This document shows, piece after piece, positions 54,239 through 60,831 of a stretch of 64,000 nucleotides of DNA. A model generated the notes under the pieces. That model saw only the letters and a list, made by a program, of their open reading frames with translations, made no database searches and was not told where the DNA came from. Each line of letters starts with the position of its first letter. The first letter of the stretch is position 1. This DNA is from an uncultured Erythrobacter sp. Its GTDB lineage: Bacteria > Pseudomonadota > Alphaproteobacteria > Sphingomonadales > Sphingomonadaceae. Location of the stretch: NCBI GenBank assembly GCA_947498065.1, contig CANMIS010000001.1:310001-374000 (forward strand), read 5' to 3'. The position numbers and the translations under genes were made by a program.

Positions 54239-54808
54239 TTACGCTGCTACGCGCTGATCCTCCGCGCTCCAAGCGTTCGCTTGGAATGCTGCATCAACCG
54301 GCGTGTTAGCCACGTGGTTGCTGTAGTTCGAAATCACCTTGAGGCTGGTGCCCACGATCACTTCCAGAAGGTTGCCCTTGGTGTAGCCAGCGGCGAGGAA
54401 CGCTTCGATCTGCGCATCTTCGAGGTAGCCGCGCTGAGTGTTCACTAGCGCTGCAAAGACACGCAGAGCCTCAAGCTTGGGATCAGCCAGCTGGCTGCCG
54501 TCGCGTAGTGCGGTGATTACATCAGCATCAACACCTTGCATCGAGGAAATGGTGGTGTGAGCCGCCATGCAATATTCGCAGCCGTTGAGACGGTTGTTGG
54601 TCATCAGGATGACCTGCTGCTCAGTTGGCGTGAGATCGCTCTTGTCGAAAATTCCGCCCAGCGTGATGTAGGCATCAACCGCCGTCGGTGCCTCGGCCAA
54701 AGTGGCCATCAGATTGGGCACGAAGCCGTATGTTTTCTGAGCGCCGGCGAGCAGTTCCTTGCTGCCTTCTGGAGCGGTTTCTTGAGTGTGCACTGTAAAG
54801 TTAGTCAT
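54239..54808 (-). CDS. AhpD/carboxymuconolactone decarboxylase-like protein
   Basis: A 189-residue protein of the AhpD-like superfamily. The redox motif is visible in NGCEYCMAAHTTISS, a CxxC followed by the proton-relay histidine, as in peroxidase-type members. It presumably reduces peroxides or acts as a disulfide oxidoreductase. The ATG at 54808 was chosen; the frame stays open into the upstream gene but that part is not protein-like. Second gene after operator A, with the NTF2-like gene ahead of it. Confidence 0.88.
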   Translation of the reverse strand: MTNFTVHTQETAPEGSKELLAGAQKTYGFVPNLMATLAEAPTAVDAYITLGGIFDKSDLTPTEQQVILMTNNRLNGCEYCMAAHTTISSMQGVDADVITALRDGSQLADPKLEALRVFAALVNTQRGYLEDAQIEAFLAAGYTKGNLLEVIVGTSLKVISNYSNHVANTPVDAAFQANAWSAEDQRVAA

Positions 54809-54854
54809 TGTATTCACTTTCCTTTTTGAGGGGCTTTCTTCGGGGGATTGGGGA

Positions 54855-55265
54855 TTAGTTGTTGGAGTGGGAATCGTAGACTTTGCCGCTGATCTTCCAC
54901 TGATCGTCACGTTTGTAGAGGACGAAAAAGTCGGTGAAGCGCAGGCCAGCCCAGTTGATGAATTCAACCTTCGCAGCGGCTGCGGGGCCAGAGATGTCGA
55001 TCCATGCGATGCGGCTCTGGACGTCTGGCGATGCGCCGATTTCGGATACTTCTGCGGCAAAGGCATCGGCATCCGGAGTGGAAAATTCGCCGCCAATGGA
55101 GCCGACGATATTGGCATGGTCGTAGAAGGCCGAACGGCTGAGTTCGCCGTCACCTGTTTTGGCCGCTTCGATATAGGGCAGCAGCGCAGTGGCGACGGCC
55201 TCGTAATCCGCAAAGCTAGCGATTTCTTCTGGGTTGGTGACTTTAGGTGCTGGGGCGTTGGACAT
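54855..55265 (-). CDS. NTF2-like (SnoaL/lumazine-binding-like) protein
   Basis: A 136-residue alpha+beta-cone protein resembling the putative lumazine-binding/SnoaL group (IASFADYEAVATALLPYIEAAKTGD shortened; DFFVLYKRDDQWKISGKVYDS at the end). These are small pocket proteins with varied roles. First gene after operator A of the TetR regulon, followed by the AhpD-like gene 46 bases on. Function unknown. Confidence 0.8.
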   Translation of the reverse strand: MSNAPAPKVTNPEEIASFADYEAVATALLPYIEAAKTGDGELSRSAFYDHANIVGSIGGEFSTPDADAFAAEVSEIGASPDVQSRIAWIDISGPAAAAKVEFINWAGLRFTDFFVLYKRDDQWKISGKVYDSHSNN

Positions 55266-55370
55266 GATCTGGGGTCTTTCAATAGTGAGGCGTTGATGCC
55301 TCTGGGGGGGGGATGGTGAGCCGCCGGAACCTGAGGCGCCGAGAAACTCTATGGAGCTTAGTTAAGAGTG

Positions 55371-55391
55371 ACTATCTATATATCAATAGGT
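55371..55391. promoter_or_regulatory. TetR-regulon operator A (upstream of the NTF2-like/AhpD-like genes)
   Basis: Contains CTATCTATATATCAATAGGT at 55372-55391, an imperfect palindrome. The same 21-base frame recurs at 55955, 57492 and 60506. It lies 106 bases upstream of the NTF2-like ATG. Confidence 0.8.
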
Positions 55392-55410
55392 ATTATGAAG
55401 AAAAAGGTTC

Positions 55411-55953
55411 TCATTCTTTGAGATACCCTTTGAGGGCCTTTGAAATTACGTCGGCATCGCCGGTAAGGCGGGCGATGAGGAGCGATCCTTCCAGTGTGCT
55501 GAGAAAGCCGATGGCGAGCTCGTCAGCGTTTTCTCGACCTGCGAGCTCAAACTGCTTGCGAAGCCAGGCTTCGAAATCACGGAAATAGGCCTTGACCAGG
55601 CTGGCAACACGCGGGCTGACCGATTGCAGCTCAGCCGCCATCATGCCGCACATGCAAAACTCCTCCTTGGCGAGATAGCCTTTGAAGTAATCGATGGCTG
55701 CCTGCAGGCGCCCTTCCGGCGTCTCGTTCGCGGCTTCCATAGCGGCAAAACCTAACGCATGCTGTTCGCGAAGACGCTCCACCAAGGCCGCAGCGAGATC
55801 ATCCTTCAGCTTGAAATGGTAATGGATACTGGCCGTCTTAATGCCGATCTCATTTGCCAAATCGATGTAGCTGAAGCCGTTGAACCCGCGCGTCTGGGTG
55901 AGGCTTTCTGCAAGGTCGAGAATTTTTGTCTTTGTATCAGTCATAATGCTCAT
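55411..55953 (-). CDS. TetR/AcrR-family regulator of the electrophile-response cluster
   Basis: A 180-residue repressor. The N-terminal helix-turn-helix reads SYIDLANEIGIKTASIHYHF, typical of TetR proteins. Two cysteines lie close together in the ligand domain (EFCMCGMMAAELQS), a pattern seen in NemR-like regulators that sense electrophiles through cysteines. Its own operator (55955-55975) abuts the start codon, predicting autorepression, and copies of that operator precede three neighbouring transcription units. A second ATG lies three codons in. Confidence 0.92.
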   Translation of the reverse strand: MSIMTDTKTKILDLAESLTQTRGFNGFSYIDLANEIGIKTASIHYHFKLKDDLAAALVERLREQHALGFAAMEAANETPEGRLQAAIDYFKGYLAKEEFCMCGMMAAELQSVSPRVASLVKAYFRDFEAWLRKQFELAGRENADELAIGFLSTLEGSLLIARLTGDADVISKALKGYLKE

Positions 55954-55954
55954 T

Positions 55955-55975
55955 CTAATCTATATGTATATAGAT
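55955..55975. promoter_or_regulatory. TetR-regulon operator B (autoregulatory)
   Basis: Centred on ATCTATATGTATATAGAT (55958-55975), nearly a perfect palindrome. It begins one base beyond the tetR start codon, overlapping its leader. Confidence 0.85.
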
Positions 55976-56055
55976 ACGCTTTCAGCGTTGAGAGTCAAGC
56001 CCTTACATATGCAGATTTGATAGAATACCGACCTGCTAACAGCGACCTATTAGCC

Positions 56056-56226
56056 TCAACTGATGAAGTCAGAACCTGGTTCAGTCGGGCCAGCAAACGA
56101 GCGCTCGTAAGCCTCGATCCTGTCGGCCTTTTCGATGTGTGCAGCGATAATGGGTGGCACCGATAGGGTCATCGTCACGATGAACCCAAGAAGTGCGAAA
56201 ACCAGCGCTTCGCGGTGATGTGACAT
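56056..56226 (-). CDS. Small single-helix membrane protein
   Basis: A 56-residue product from the ATG at 56226, behind an AGGAAA ribosome site. One hydrophobic helix spans about residues 7-28 (ALVFALLGFIVTMTLSVPP), followed by a charged tail. No homologue is recognised. It lies between the Old Yellow Enzyme and tetR genes on the same strand. A real small gene is plausible but unproven. Confidence 0.5.
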   Translation of the reverse strand: MSHHREALVFALLGFIVTMTLSVPPIIAAHIEKADRIEAYERSFAGPTEPGSDFIS

Positions 56227-56268
56227 AGTGAATTTCCTGCGCCGTCCTGGCGGCAATCTGGGAGGGTA

Positions 56269-56299
56269 AACGAGCGCCTTGCTTGCAAGATCGCTCGTT
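56269..56299 (-). terminator. Hairpin after the Old Yellow Enzyme gene
   Basis: AACGAGCG (56269-56276) pairs with CGCTCGTT (56292-56299) around a 15-base loop containing a second short stem (CTTGC/GCAAG). On the minus strand it follows the Old Yellow Enzyme stop by 45 bases and ends in TTTACC. Weak but plausible terminator. Confidence 0.45.
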
Positions 56300-56344
56300 C
56301 ACCCAGCCCGGTTTGTTTGGAAGAGTTTCTCTTATTGCAGAGAG

Positions 56345-57451
56345 CTAGATAACCTCAGCGAGGGTGCGGACGTAGATTTCGTCCTGCGTTGGATAGTCGG
56401 AATAGCCCTTCTCATCCCCGCCATAGAGCGTCGTCTCATCGACCTCGTTCAGGACGGAATTGTCCCTGAACCGCTCGGTCAAATCGGGGTTGGCGATATA
56501 GGGGCGGCCGAAAGAGACAGCGAAGGCGTCACCCGCGATCGCTTCTGAAGCGGCCGCGCTGTCGTAATTGCCATTGGCGATGTAATTGCCGCTGAAATTA
56601 CGGCGAAGATCGCTCAGCAATTTCTCTTCGCTTTCGGAAACCGGATGGCCAGGAAATCCTTCGACCACGTGCAGGTACGCGAGATTGCGGCGCTCCAGCT
56701 CATCATAGATGTAGCCATAGTTTTCTGCCGCATCCGGATCGGCAAAATCGTTGAACTTGCCAGTTGGGGAGACACGTGCACCTACACGGCCAGCGCCGAT
56801 CTCTGCGGAGACAGCATCGACCACTTCCAGGAACAGGCGGGCGCGATTTTCCGGGCTGCCGCCATATTCATCTTCGCGCTGATTAGCGTGGGCAGAGATG
56901 AACTGGTTGAGCAGATAGCCATTGGCGGCGTGCACTTCGACACCGTCAAAGCCCGCATCGATTGCGGTGCGCGCTGCATGAACATAGTCGGCAATCACGT
57001 CTTTGATCCCTTGGATATCAAGAGCCTTTGGCAGTGATGCGTTTTCGACACCGTTTTCGGTGAAGGTATCAGCCGTCGCCTGAATTGCTGATGGTGCAAC
57101 AGGCTGCGCGCCGCCTGGCAGCAGCGAGGTGTGGCTGATCCGGCCAACATGCCAGAGCTGCACAACCATCTTGCCGCCATTTGCATGGACCGACCGCGTG
57201 ATCTTCGCCCAAGCGTCACGTTGCTTGTCGTTATAGATGCCCGGCGTGTTGATATAGCCTTGGCCCATTGGGCTGATTTGTGCGCCTTCGGTGATGATCA
57301 AGCCTGCGCCAGCGCGCTGCGTGTAATATTTGATCGCCATTTCGTGCGGGGTACCATCGCCGTGCGCGCGGTTGCGGGTGAGAGGAGCCATGAAAATGCG
57401 GTTCTTGACCTGGATGTCGCCAAGGGTTCCGTGTTCAAAAAGATTGGTCAT
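56345..57451 (-). CDS. nemA: Old Yellow Enzyme family alkene reductase (N-ethylmaleimide reductase-like)
   Basis: FMN enzyme of 368 residues that reduces activated C=C bonds of enals, quinones and maleimides and some nitro compounds with NAD(P)H. It shows NRIFMAPLTRNRA at the N-terminus, LWHVGRISH, the substrate-binding pair in VEVHAANGYLLNQF and the C-terminal FMN-binding VSFGRPYIANPDLTERF. Operator C lies 41 bases upstream, so it is a predicted direct target of the TetR repressor, as NemA is of NemR in E. coli. Confidence 0.94.
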   Translation of the reverse strand: MTNLFEHGTLGDIQVKNRIFMAPLTRNRAHGDGTPHEMAIKYYTQRAGAGLIITEGAQISPMGQGYINTPGIYNDKQRDAWAKITRSVHANGGKMVVQLWHVGRISHTSLLPGGAQPVAPSAIQATADTFTENGVENASLPKALDIQGIKDVIADYVHAARTAIDAGFDGVEVHAANGYLLNQFISAHANQREDEYGGSPENRARLFLEVVDAVSAEIGAGRVGARVSPTGKFNDFADPDAAENYGYIYDELERRNLAYLHVVEGFPGHPVSESEEKLLSDLRRNFSGNYIANGNYDSAAASEAIAGDAFAVSFGRPYIANPDLTERFRDNSVLNEVDETTLYGGDEKGYSDYPTQDEIYVRTLAEVI

Positions 57452-57491
57452 AATAGGGGGTACTTTCTTCGCTAGTTTTGGAGTGAATGAA

Positions 57492-57512
57492 AATATCTAT
57501 ATGTAGATAGGT
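57492..57512. promoter_or_regulatory. TetR-regulon operator C (upstream of Old Yellow Enzyme)
   Basis: ATATCTATATGTAGATAGGT (57493-57512) matches the consensus shared with operators A, B and D. Its right half is the best match to an ideal half-site. Confidence 0.85.
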
Positions 57513-57613
57513 ATTGAAATTGTGAGTACAACGTCTTTTCGATTTGCGGTGATTTGGTAGCTTTAGATTTGTTGGAAATAGCGCAGGAGGCAGGCCTTCC
57601 GACGCAAACTTGG

Positions 57614-58576
57614 CTAAGTCTGATCCTGGTTCATTGTCAGAACGATCTTGCCGCTCCGCCCGCCAGCCTCGATCATCTGGTGCGCCCTGGCGGCGTCCTC
57701 CAGCGGCAGGCTGGCCTCGATATTGGCGGTTAGGAGGCCTTCCTCAGCAAGAGCAGCAAGCCGCGTGAGACGCTCCGCACTGGGCTGGAGAAACACCAGG
57801 TGGATTTCGGCGTTGAAATCCCAACCAGCCATCAGGTTCTGCGGAGTGTCTTGGTCCACAATGCTGACCATCCGTCCGCCGGGCGCCAGCAATGGCAATG
57901 AGCGTTCGATTGAATCGCCACCAACCAAATCAAGGATAATGTCAAAGCCGCCTTGGGAAGCCTCTTTGAGCAAATCCCACGCGTCGTCTGCGCGGTAATC
58001 AATGGCTGTATCTGCGCCGTTTGCGGTTACAAGTCCCGCCGCATCGCTGCTGCTAGTGGTGACGGCGTTCGCACCAGAAAGGCGAGCGATCTGCAAGGCG
58101 AAGAGACCAACTCCGCCGGATCCGCCGAGCACCAAGACACGGTCTCCAGCCTGAATCCGTCCACGCTCAACAAGGCAAACCCATGCTGTGCTGGCCGCGA
58201 TGGGCATAGCGGCGGCCTCCTCGAACGAGAGCTTTGCGGGTTTGCGCGCCAGCAATTCGGCCTTTTCCGTGTGGTACTCGGCATATCCGCCCTCATTTTC
58301 GAGCACGCGCGCGCTGTAGAAAACTTCATCGCCGACCTCGAAATTGTCGACGCCCTCGCCCAGCGCTTCGATCACTCCGGATAGCTCAACGCCCAATTGA
58401 TAGGGGCCAGTGACGTAGTCGGAGTAATCGCCTCTGCGGGTCTGGATATCGATCGGATTTACACCCGCGGCGGACACTTTGACCAAGACCTCACCAACAC
58501 CGGGCCGCGGCTTGGCAATGTCTTGCAAGTTCAGCACCTCGGCGCTTCCGAAGCTGTCAGCTACAATGGCACGCAT
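57614..58576 (-). CDS. NADP-dependent quinone oxidoreductase-like MDR protein
   Basis: A 320-residue medium-chain reductase without the structural or catalytic zinc cysteines. It has GVELSGVIEALGEGV, the cofactor loop VLVLGGSGGVGLFALQIA and the C-terminal GRSGKIVLTM, as in quinone or zeta-crystallin-type reductases. It fits the electrophile-detoxification set. No copy of the TetR operator lies upstream; its start codon sits in a 90-bp duplicated segment shared with merC. Confidence 0.9.
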   Translation of the reverse strand: MRAIVADSFGSAEVLNLQDIAKPRPGVGEVLVKVSAAGVNPIDIQTRRGDYSDYVTGPYQLGVELSGVIEALGEGVDNFEVGDEVFYSARVLENEGGYAEYHTEKAELLARKPAKLSFEEAAAMPIAASTAWVCLVERGRIQAGDRVLVLGGSGGVGLFALQIARLSGANAVTTSSSDAAGLVTANGADTAIDYRADDAWDLLKEASQGGFDIILDLVGGDSIERSLPLLAPGGRMVSIVDQDTPQNLMAGWDFNAEIHLVFLQPSAERLTRLAALAEEGLLTANIEASLPLEDAARAHQMIEAGGRSGKIVLTMNQDQT

Positions 58577-58668
58577 GGCTTGGGTTCCTTAGTCTTGGGG
58601 TGGTTAGGAGAGCGCGGACGCGATGGGCGCAGCTTTCCTGTGAGCGCGGGCTTCATGCCGGCGCGATA
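58574..58668. repeat. Direct repeat, copy 1 (merC 3' end to next start codon)
   Basis: About 92 bases here match 59066-59158 at roughly 85 percent by eye. The unit runs from the start codon of the quinone reductase gene, across a 27-base gap, into the last 18 or so codons of merC. The spacing between copies is 492 bases, the length of merC plus its gap. Confidence 0.75.
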
Positions 58669-59068
58669 AATCCAAAGAGATTTCGCGGCTGGCTGAGTAG
58701 TTTCTCCAGTGCGCATAGGCCAAGATAGATCCGGCAAAAACGGTGGCGATTTTCTCACCGAATCCACCAAACGCATCGTGCCCAAAAAACGCGGCGACTA
58801 AAAGCGCAACGGCACCAATGCCTGTAAGGATCGGTACCAACTGATCTTGATGATATCGGTATCCAAGATATGCAGCAACAGCACTCGTTGGAACAGCAAT
58901 CCAGGCAATTGCTTCATGAACCGAGTGGTCATTCAATTGATCAAGAACCCAAAACGAGGGGAGCAAAATGACTAGAAAAGGCATTGTTATGCAATGAATC
59001 GTACACGCAACGGACAATCCGATTGATAGTTTGTCTAATAAGAATTGTTCCCAATTTCTTCTTTGCAT
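58604..59068 (-). CDS. MerC domain membrane protein
   Basis: A 154-residue protein with four hydrophobic helices and the MerC cysteine pair in GLSVACTIHCITMPFLV in the first helix. MerC proteins bind and import mercuric ions, but many chromosomal members outside mer operons have unknown roles; no merA or merR is seen here. The last codons and stop lie in a direct repeat. The gene sits between the quinone reductase and the alcohol dehydrogenase on the same strand. Confidence 0.85.
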   Translation of the reverse strand: MQRRNWEQFLLDKLSIGLSVACTIHCITMPFLVILLPSFWVLDQLNDHSVHEAIAWIAVPTSAVAAYLGYRYHQDQLVPILTGIGAVALLVAAFFGHDAFGGFGEKIATVFAGSILAYAHWRNYSASREISLDLSRRHEARAHRKAAPIASALS

Positions 59069-59158
59069 GACTTGGGTTCCTTAGTCTTACGGTGGCTAGG
59101 AAAGCGCGAACGCTATGGGCGCAGCTCTCCTCTGGGCGCGGGCTTCATACTGGCGCGC
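59066..59158. repeat. Direct repeat, copy 2 (upstream of merC)
   Basis: Matches 58574-58668. It starts at the merC start codon and extends upstream. The homology ends near CGCGCC. Confidence 0.75.
59096..59155 (-). pseudogene. Remnant of a second merC 3' end
   Basis: Within repeat copy 2 the frame equivalent to the merC C-terminus is still open and ends with a TAG: it reads YEARAQRRAAPIAFALS against HEARAHRKAAPIASALS in merC. Nothing upstream of it resembles MerC. The simplest reading is a tandem merC duplication of which one copy was deleted except for its last codons. Confidence 0.6.
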
Positions 59159-59194
59159 CCGGATTTACTCGGATGGTATCGAACTGGGATGATG

Positions 59195-59293
59195 CCGGCA
59201 CCAGCGCCCACCCGCCGCCTCAGGGAGTGAGGGAGGGGAAGACGGCGGCGGGGAGGTGGAGCAGCGAAAGAGCCGCCCCAACACTGGTGCCGG
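59195..59293. repeat. Nested inverted repeat of 99 bases (MITE- or REP-like, or terminator)
   Basis: Outer arms CCGGCACCAG (59195-59204) and CTGGTGCCGG (59284-59293) are perfect; inner arms CCCGCCGCC (59211-59219) and GGCGGCGGG (59244-59252) are also perfect. It sits 14 bases beyond the alcohol dehydrogenase stop. The nested arms suggest a small mobile repeat or a strong RNA hairpin. No second copy was noticed in the window. Confidence 0.55.
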
Positions 59294-59307
59294 ATCAATG
59301 CAAAGCG

Positions 59308-60393
59308 TTAGTTCTTAAGAGCAACCTTGATGGTGCCGTCCGTACGCTTCAGCATCCGGTCGTAACCTTCAGCCGCATCTGCCAGCGGCAGAATGTCAGT
59401 GAAGATAACGCTTGGGTCCAATTTTCCAGCCTCAACCAGAGGCAACAGAGTGCGCATATACGCAGGCACATTCACCACGCCGGTGTGGATGGTGAGATTG
59501 CGGAACAAGGAGGCTGAGTAAGGCTGATCAACCGGAGCGAACAAGTGGCCAAAGCCCAGAACACTGATCTTGCCGCCTGCTTGCGCCATATCGAGCGTTT
59601 GCTGAAGCGAAGCCTGATTGCCGACCGTATCAATGATCGAGAGCGCGCCATATCCGCCGGTCAATTCTTTCACGAACTCAACCGGATCGCCGGTCTTGCC
59701 GTTTACGGTGTGGGTCGCGCCGGCTTTGGTACGGCTGAAATCCAGACGGCCATCGTGACGGCCAACGTGAATGACTTGCTCTGGATTGAACAGCTTGCTG
59801 CTGGCCAGAACCGCGCTTTGGCCGACTGCGCCATCGCCAATCACGACAACTGTGCCGCCGTCCTGGATATTGGCGTTCAATGCACCGTGATATCCGGTTG
59901 CAAAATTGTCCGCGAGAGGCAATGCGCGGGCATCTTCTGCGCCGGTTGCAAGTCCCTCTGGCAGGGTGAACAAGGTGGAGTTGGCGTAAGGGACGCGGAC
60001 ATATTCGGACTGGCCGCCTTGAATGTCGTTGCCGCCATGCTCGACAAACATGGGTGAACCAAACAGACCGCCATGTTCACACGATGAGTTAAAGTCGCGC
60101 TTGCAGAAGTGGCACTCGCCATCAACGAACATGGCAGAGGCAACCACACGGTCACCGACCTTCACATTGGTGACGTCTTTGCCGACCGCTTCAACAACAC
60201 CGACAAATTCATGGCCAAGACGCATGCCCTGGGCAACGCCGGCTTCTGGACCGTTGTTTACAAAGTCCAAGTCAGCACCGCAGATACCGGCAAGAGTAAC
60301 GCGAACGATCGCATCATTGTCTTGGATCAATTGCGGTTCGGGGATGTTGCCAACTCTGACTTGGCCGCGATCGTGATAGTAAGTGCCTAACAT
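59308..60393 (-). CDS. Zinc-dependent alcohol dehydrogenase (MDR superfamily)
   Basis: A 361-residue dehydrogenase from the ATG at 60393. Catalytic-zinc residues are in GICGADLDFV and MRLGHEFVGVVE; structural-zinc cysteines are in CHFCKRDFNSSCEHG (three of the usual four are clear); the NAD(P) loop is VVVIGDGAVGQSAVL. Likely oxidises or reduces short aldehydes/alcohols. Operator D lies 113 bases upstream, making it a predicted member of the TetR regulon. Confidence 0.9.
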   Translation of the reverse strand: MLGTYYHDRGQVRVGNIPEPQLIQDNDAIVRVTLAGICGADLDFVNNGPEAGVAQGMRLGHEFVGVVEAVGKDVTNVKVGDRVVASAMFVDGECHFCKRDFNSSCEHGGLFGSPMFVEHGGNDIQGGQSEYVRVPYANSTLFTLPEGLATGAEDARALPLADNFATGYHGALNANIQDGGTVVVIGDGAVGQSAVLASSKLFNPEQVIHVGRHDGRLDFSRTKAGATHTVNGKTGDPVEFVKELTGGYGALSIIDTVGNQASLQQTLDMAQAGGKISVLGFGHLFAPVDQPYSASLFRNLTIHTGVVNVPAYMRTLLPLVEAGKLDPSVIFTDILPLADAAEGYDRMLKRTDGTIKVALKN

Positions 60394-60505
60394 CGTTTTT
60401 AATCCTTCAGTTTGGAGCCCGTGCCTGAACTGCAGGCCAAATCTGCGAGCTTCCGAATCTAAAAATGGACAGCAACCGCTGCCTCGCCGAAGCATCTAGG
60501 CGCCA

Positions 60506-60526
60506 CCTATCTATATATCAATAGAT
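60506..60526. promoter_or_regulatory. TetR-regulon operator D (upstream of alcohol dehydrogenase)
   Basis: CTATCTATATATCAATAGAT (60507-60526) is identical to operator A over 17 consecutive bases and differs at one of the last three positions. Confidence 0.8.
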
Positions 60527-60699
60527 TTCTCTGATAAATCTTTCGAATGCTTGTATCATACTGTATTTTTGAGATTAAATTTAACGTTCTCGCGAGCGAA
60601 GACGTGCTACCCACATCCCATTATAGATCATGAGGAAGCCTCAGCGCGCTTTTCCGACTGCGATTCGTCACACAAATCATCAGGCGCCATCGCTCACCT

Positions 60700-60742
60700 G
60701 AGATCAGCGCGTTTGACGTTCGATCTAAGGCGCGCTGATCTC
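60700..60742. repeat. 12-bp perfect inverted repeat
   Basis: GAGATCAGCGCG (60700-60711) and CGCGCTGATCTC (60731-60742) around a 19-base loop. Read on the minus strand it lies about 90 bases beyond the stop of the autotransporter pseudogene and could be its old terminator, though there is no T-run. Confidence 0.6.
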
Positions 60743-60831
60743 CAAATGAGCAATGGGCCAGCAAACGAACTTCATTGATCAGAGCAAAACACTAGCCGTT
60801 TCGCAACTCTCCGACCGACTGGGCTCTCATT

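Larger units (their letters stand above)
60394..60831. other. 437-base intergenic region with operator D, no gene seen
   Basis: It holds operator D (60506-60526), an AT-rich promoter-like stretch near 60525-60590, and a 12-bp inverted repeat at 60700-60742. No open frame with a credible start and ribosome site was found, and no tRNA-like fold was seen. Confidence 0.5.

Noticed and set aside
54239..55282. A single 347-codon frame covering the AhpD-like and NTF2-like genes
   Set aside because: Its first half is out of frame with the NTF2-like gene and low in complexity; the true AhpD-like start is the ATG at 54808.
58604..59068. merC as part of a mercury-resistance operon
   Set aside because: No merR, merT, merP or merA gene is nearby, and the neighbours are electrophile-detoxification enzymes.
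60394..60831. Possible tRNA or small gene in the 437-base gap
   Set aside because: No cloverleaf-like set of stems was seen, and the open frames lack ribosome sites and recognisable protein text.
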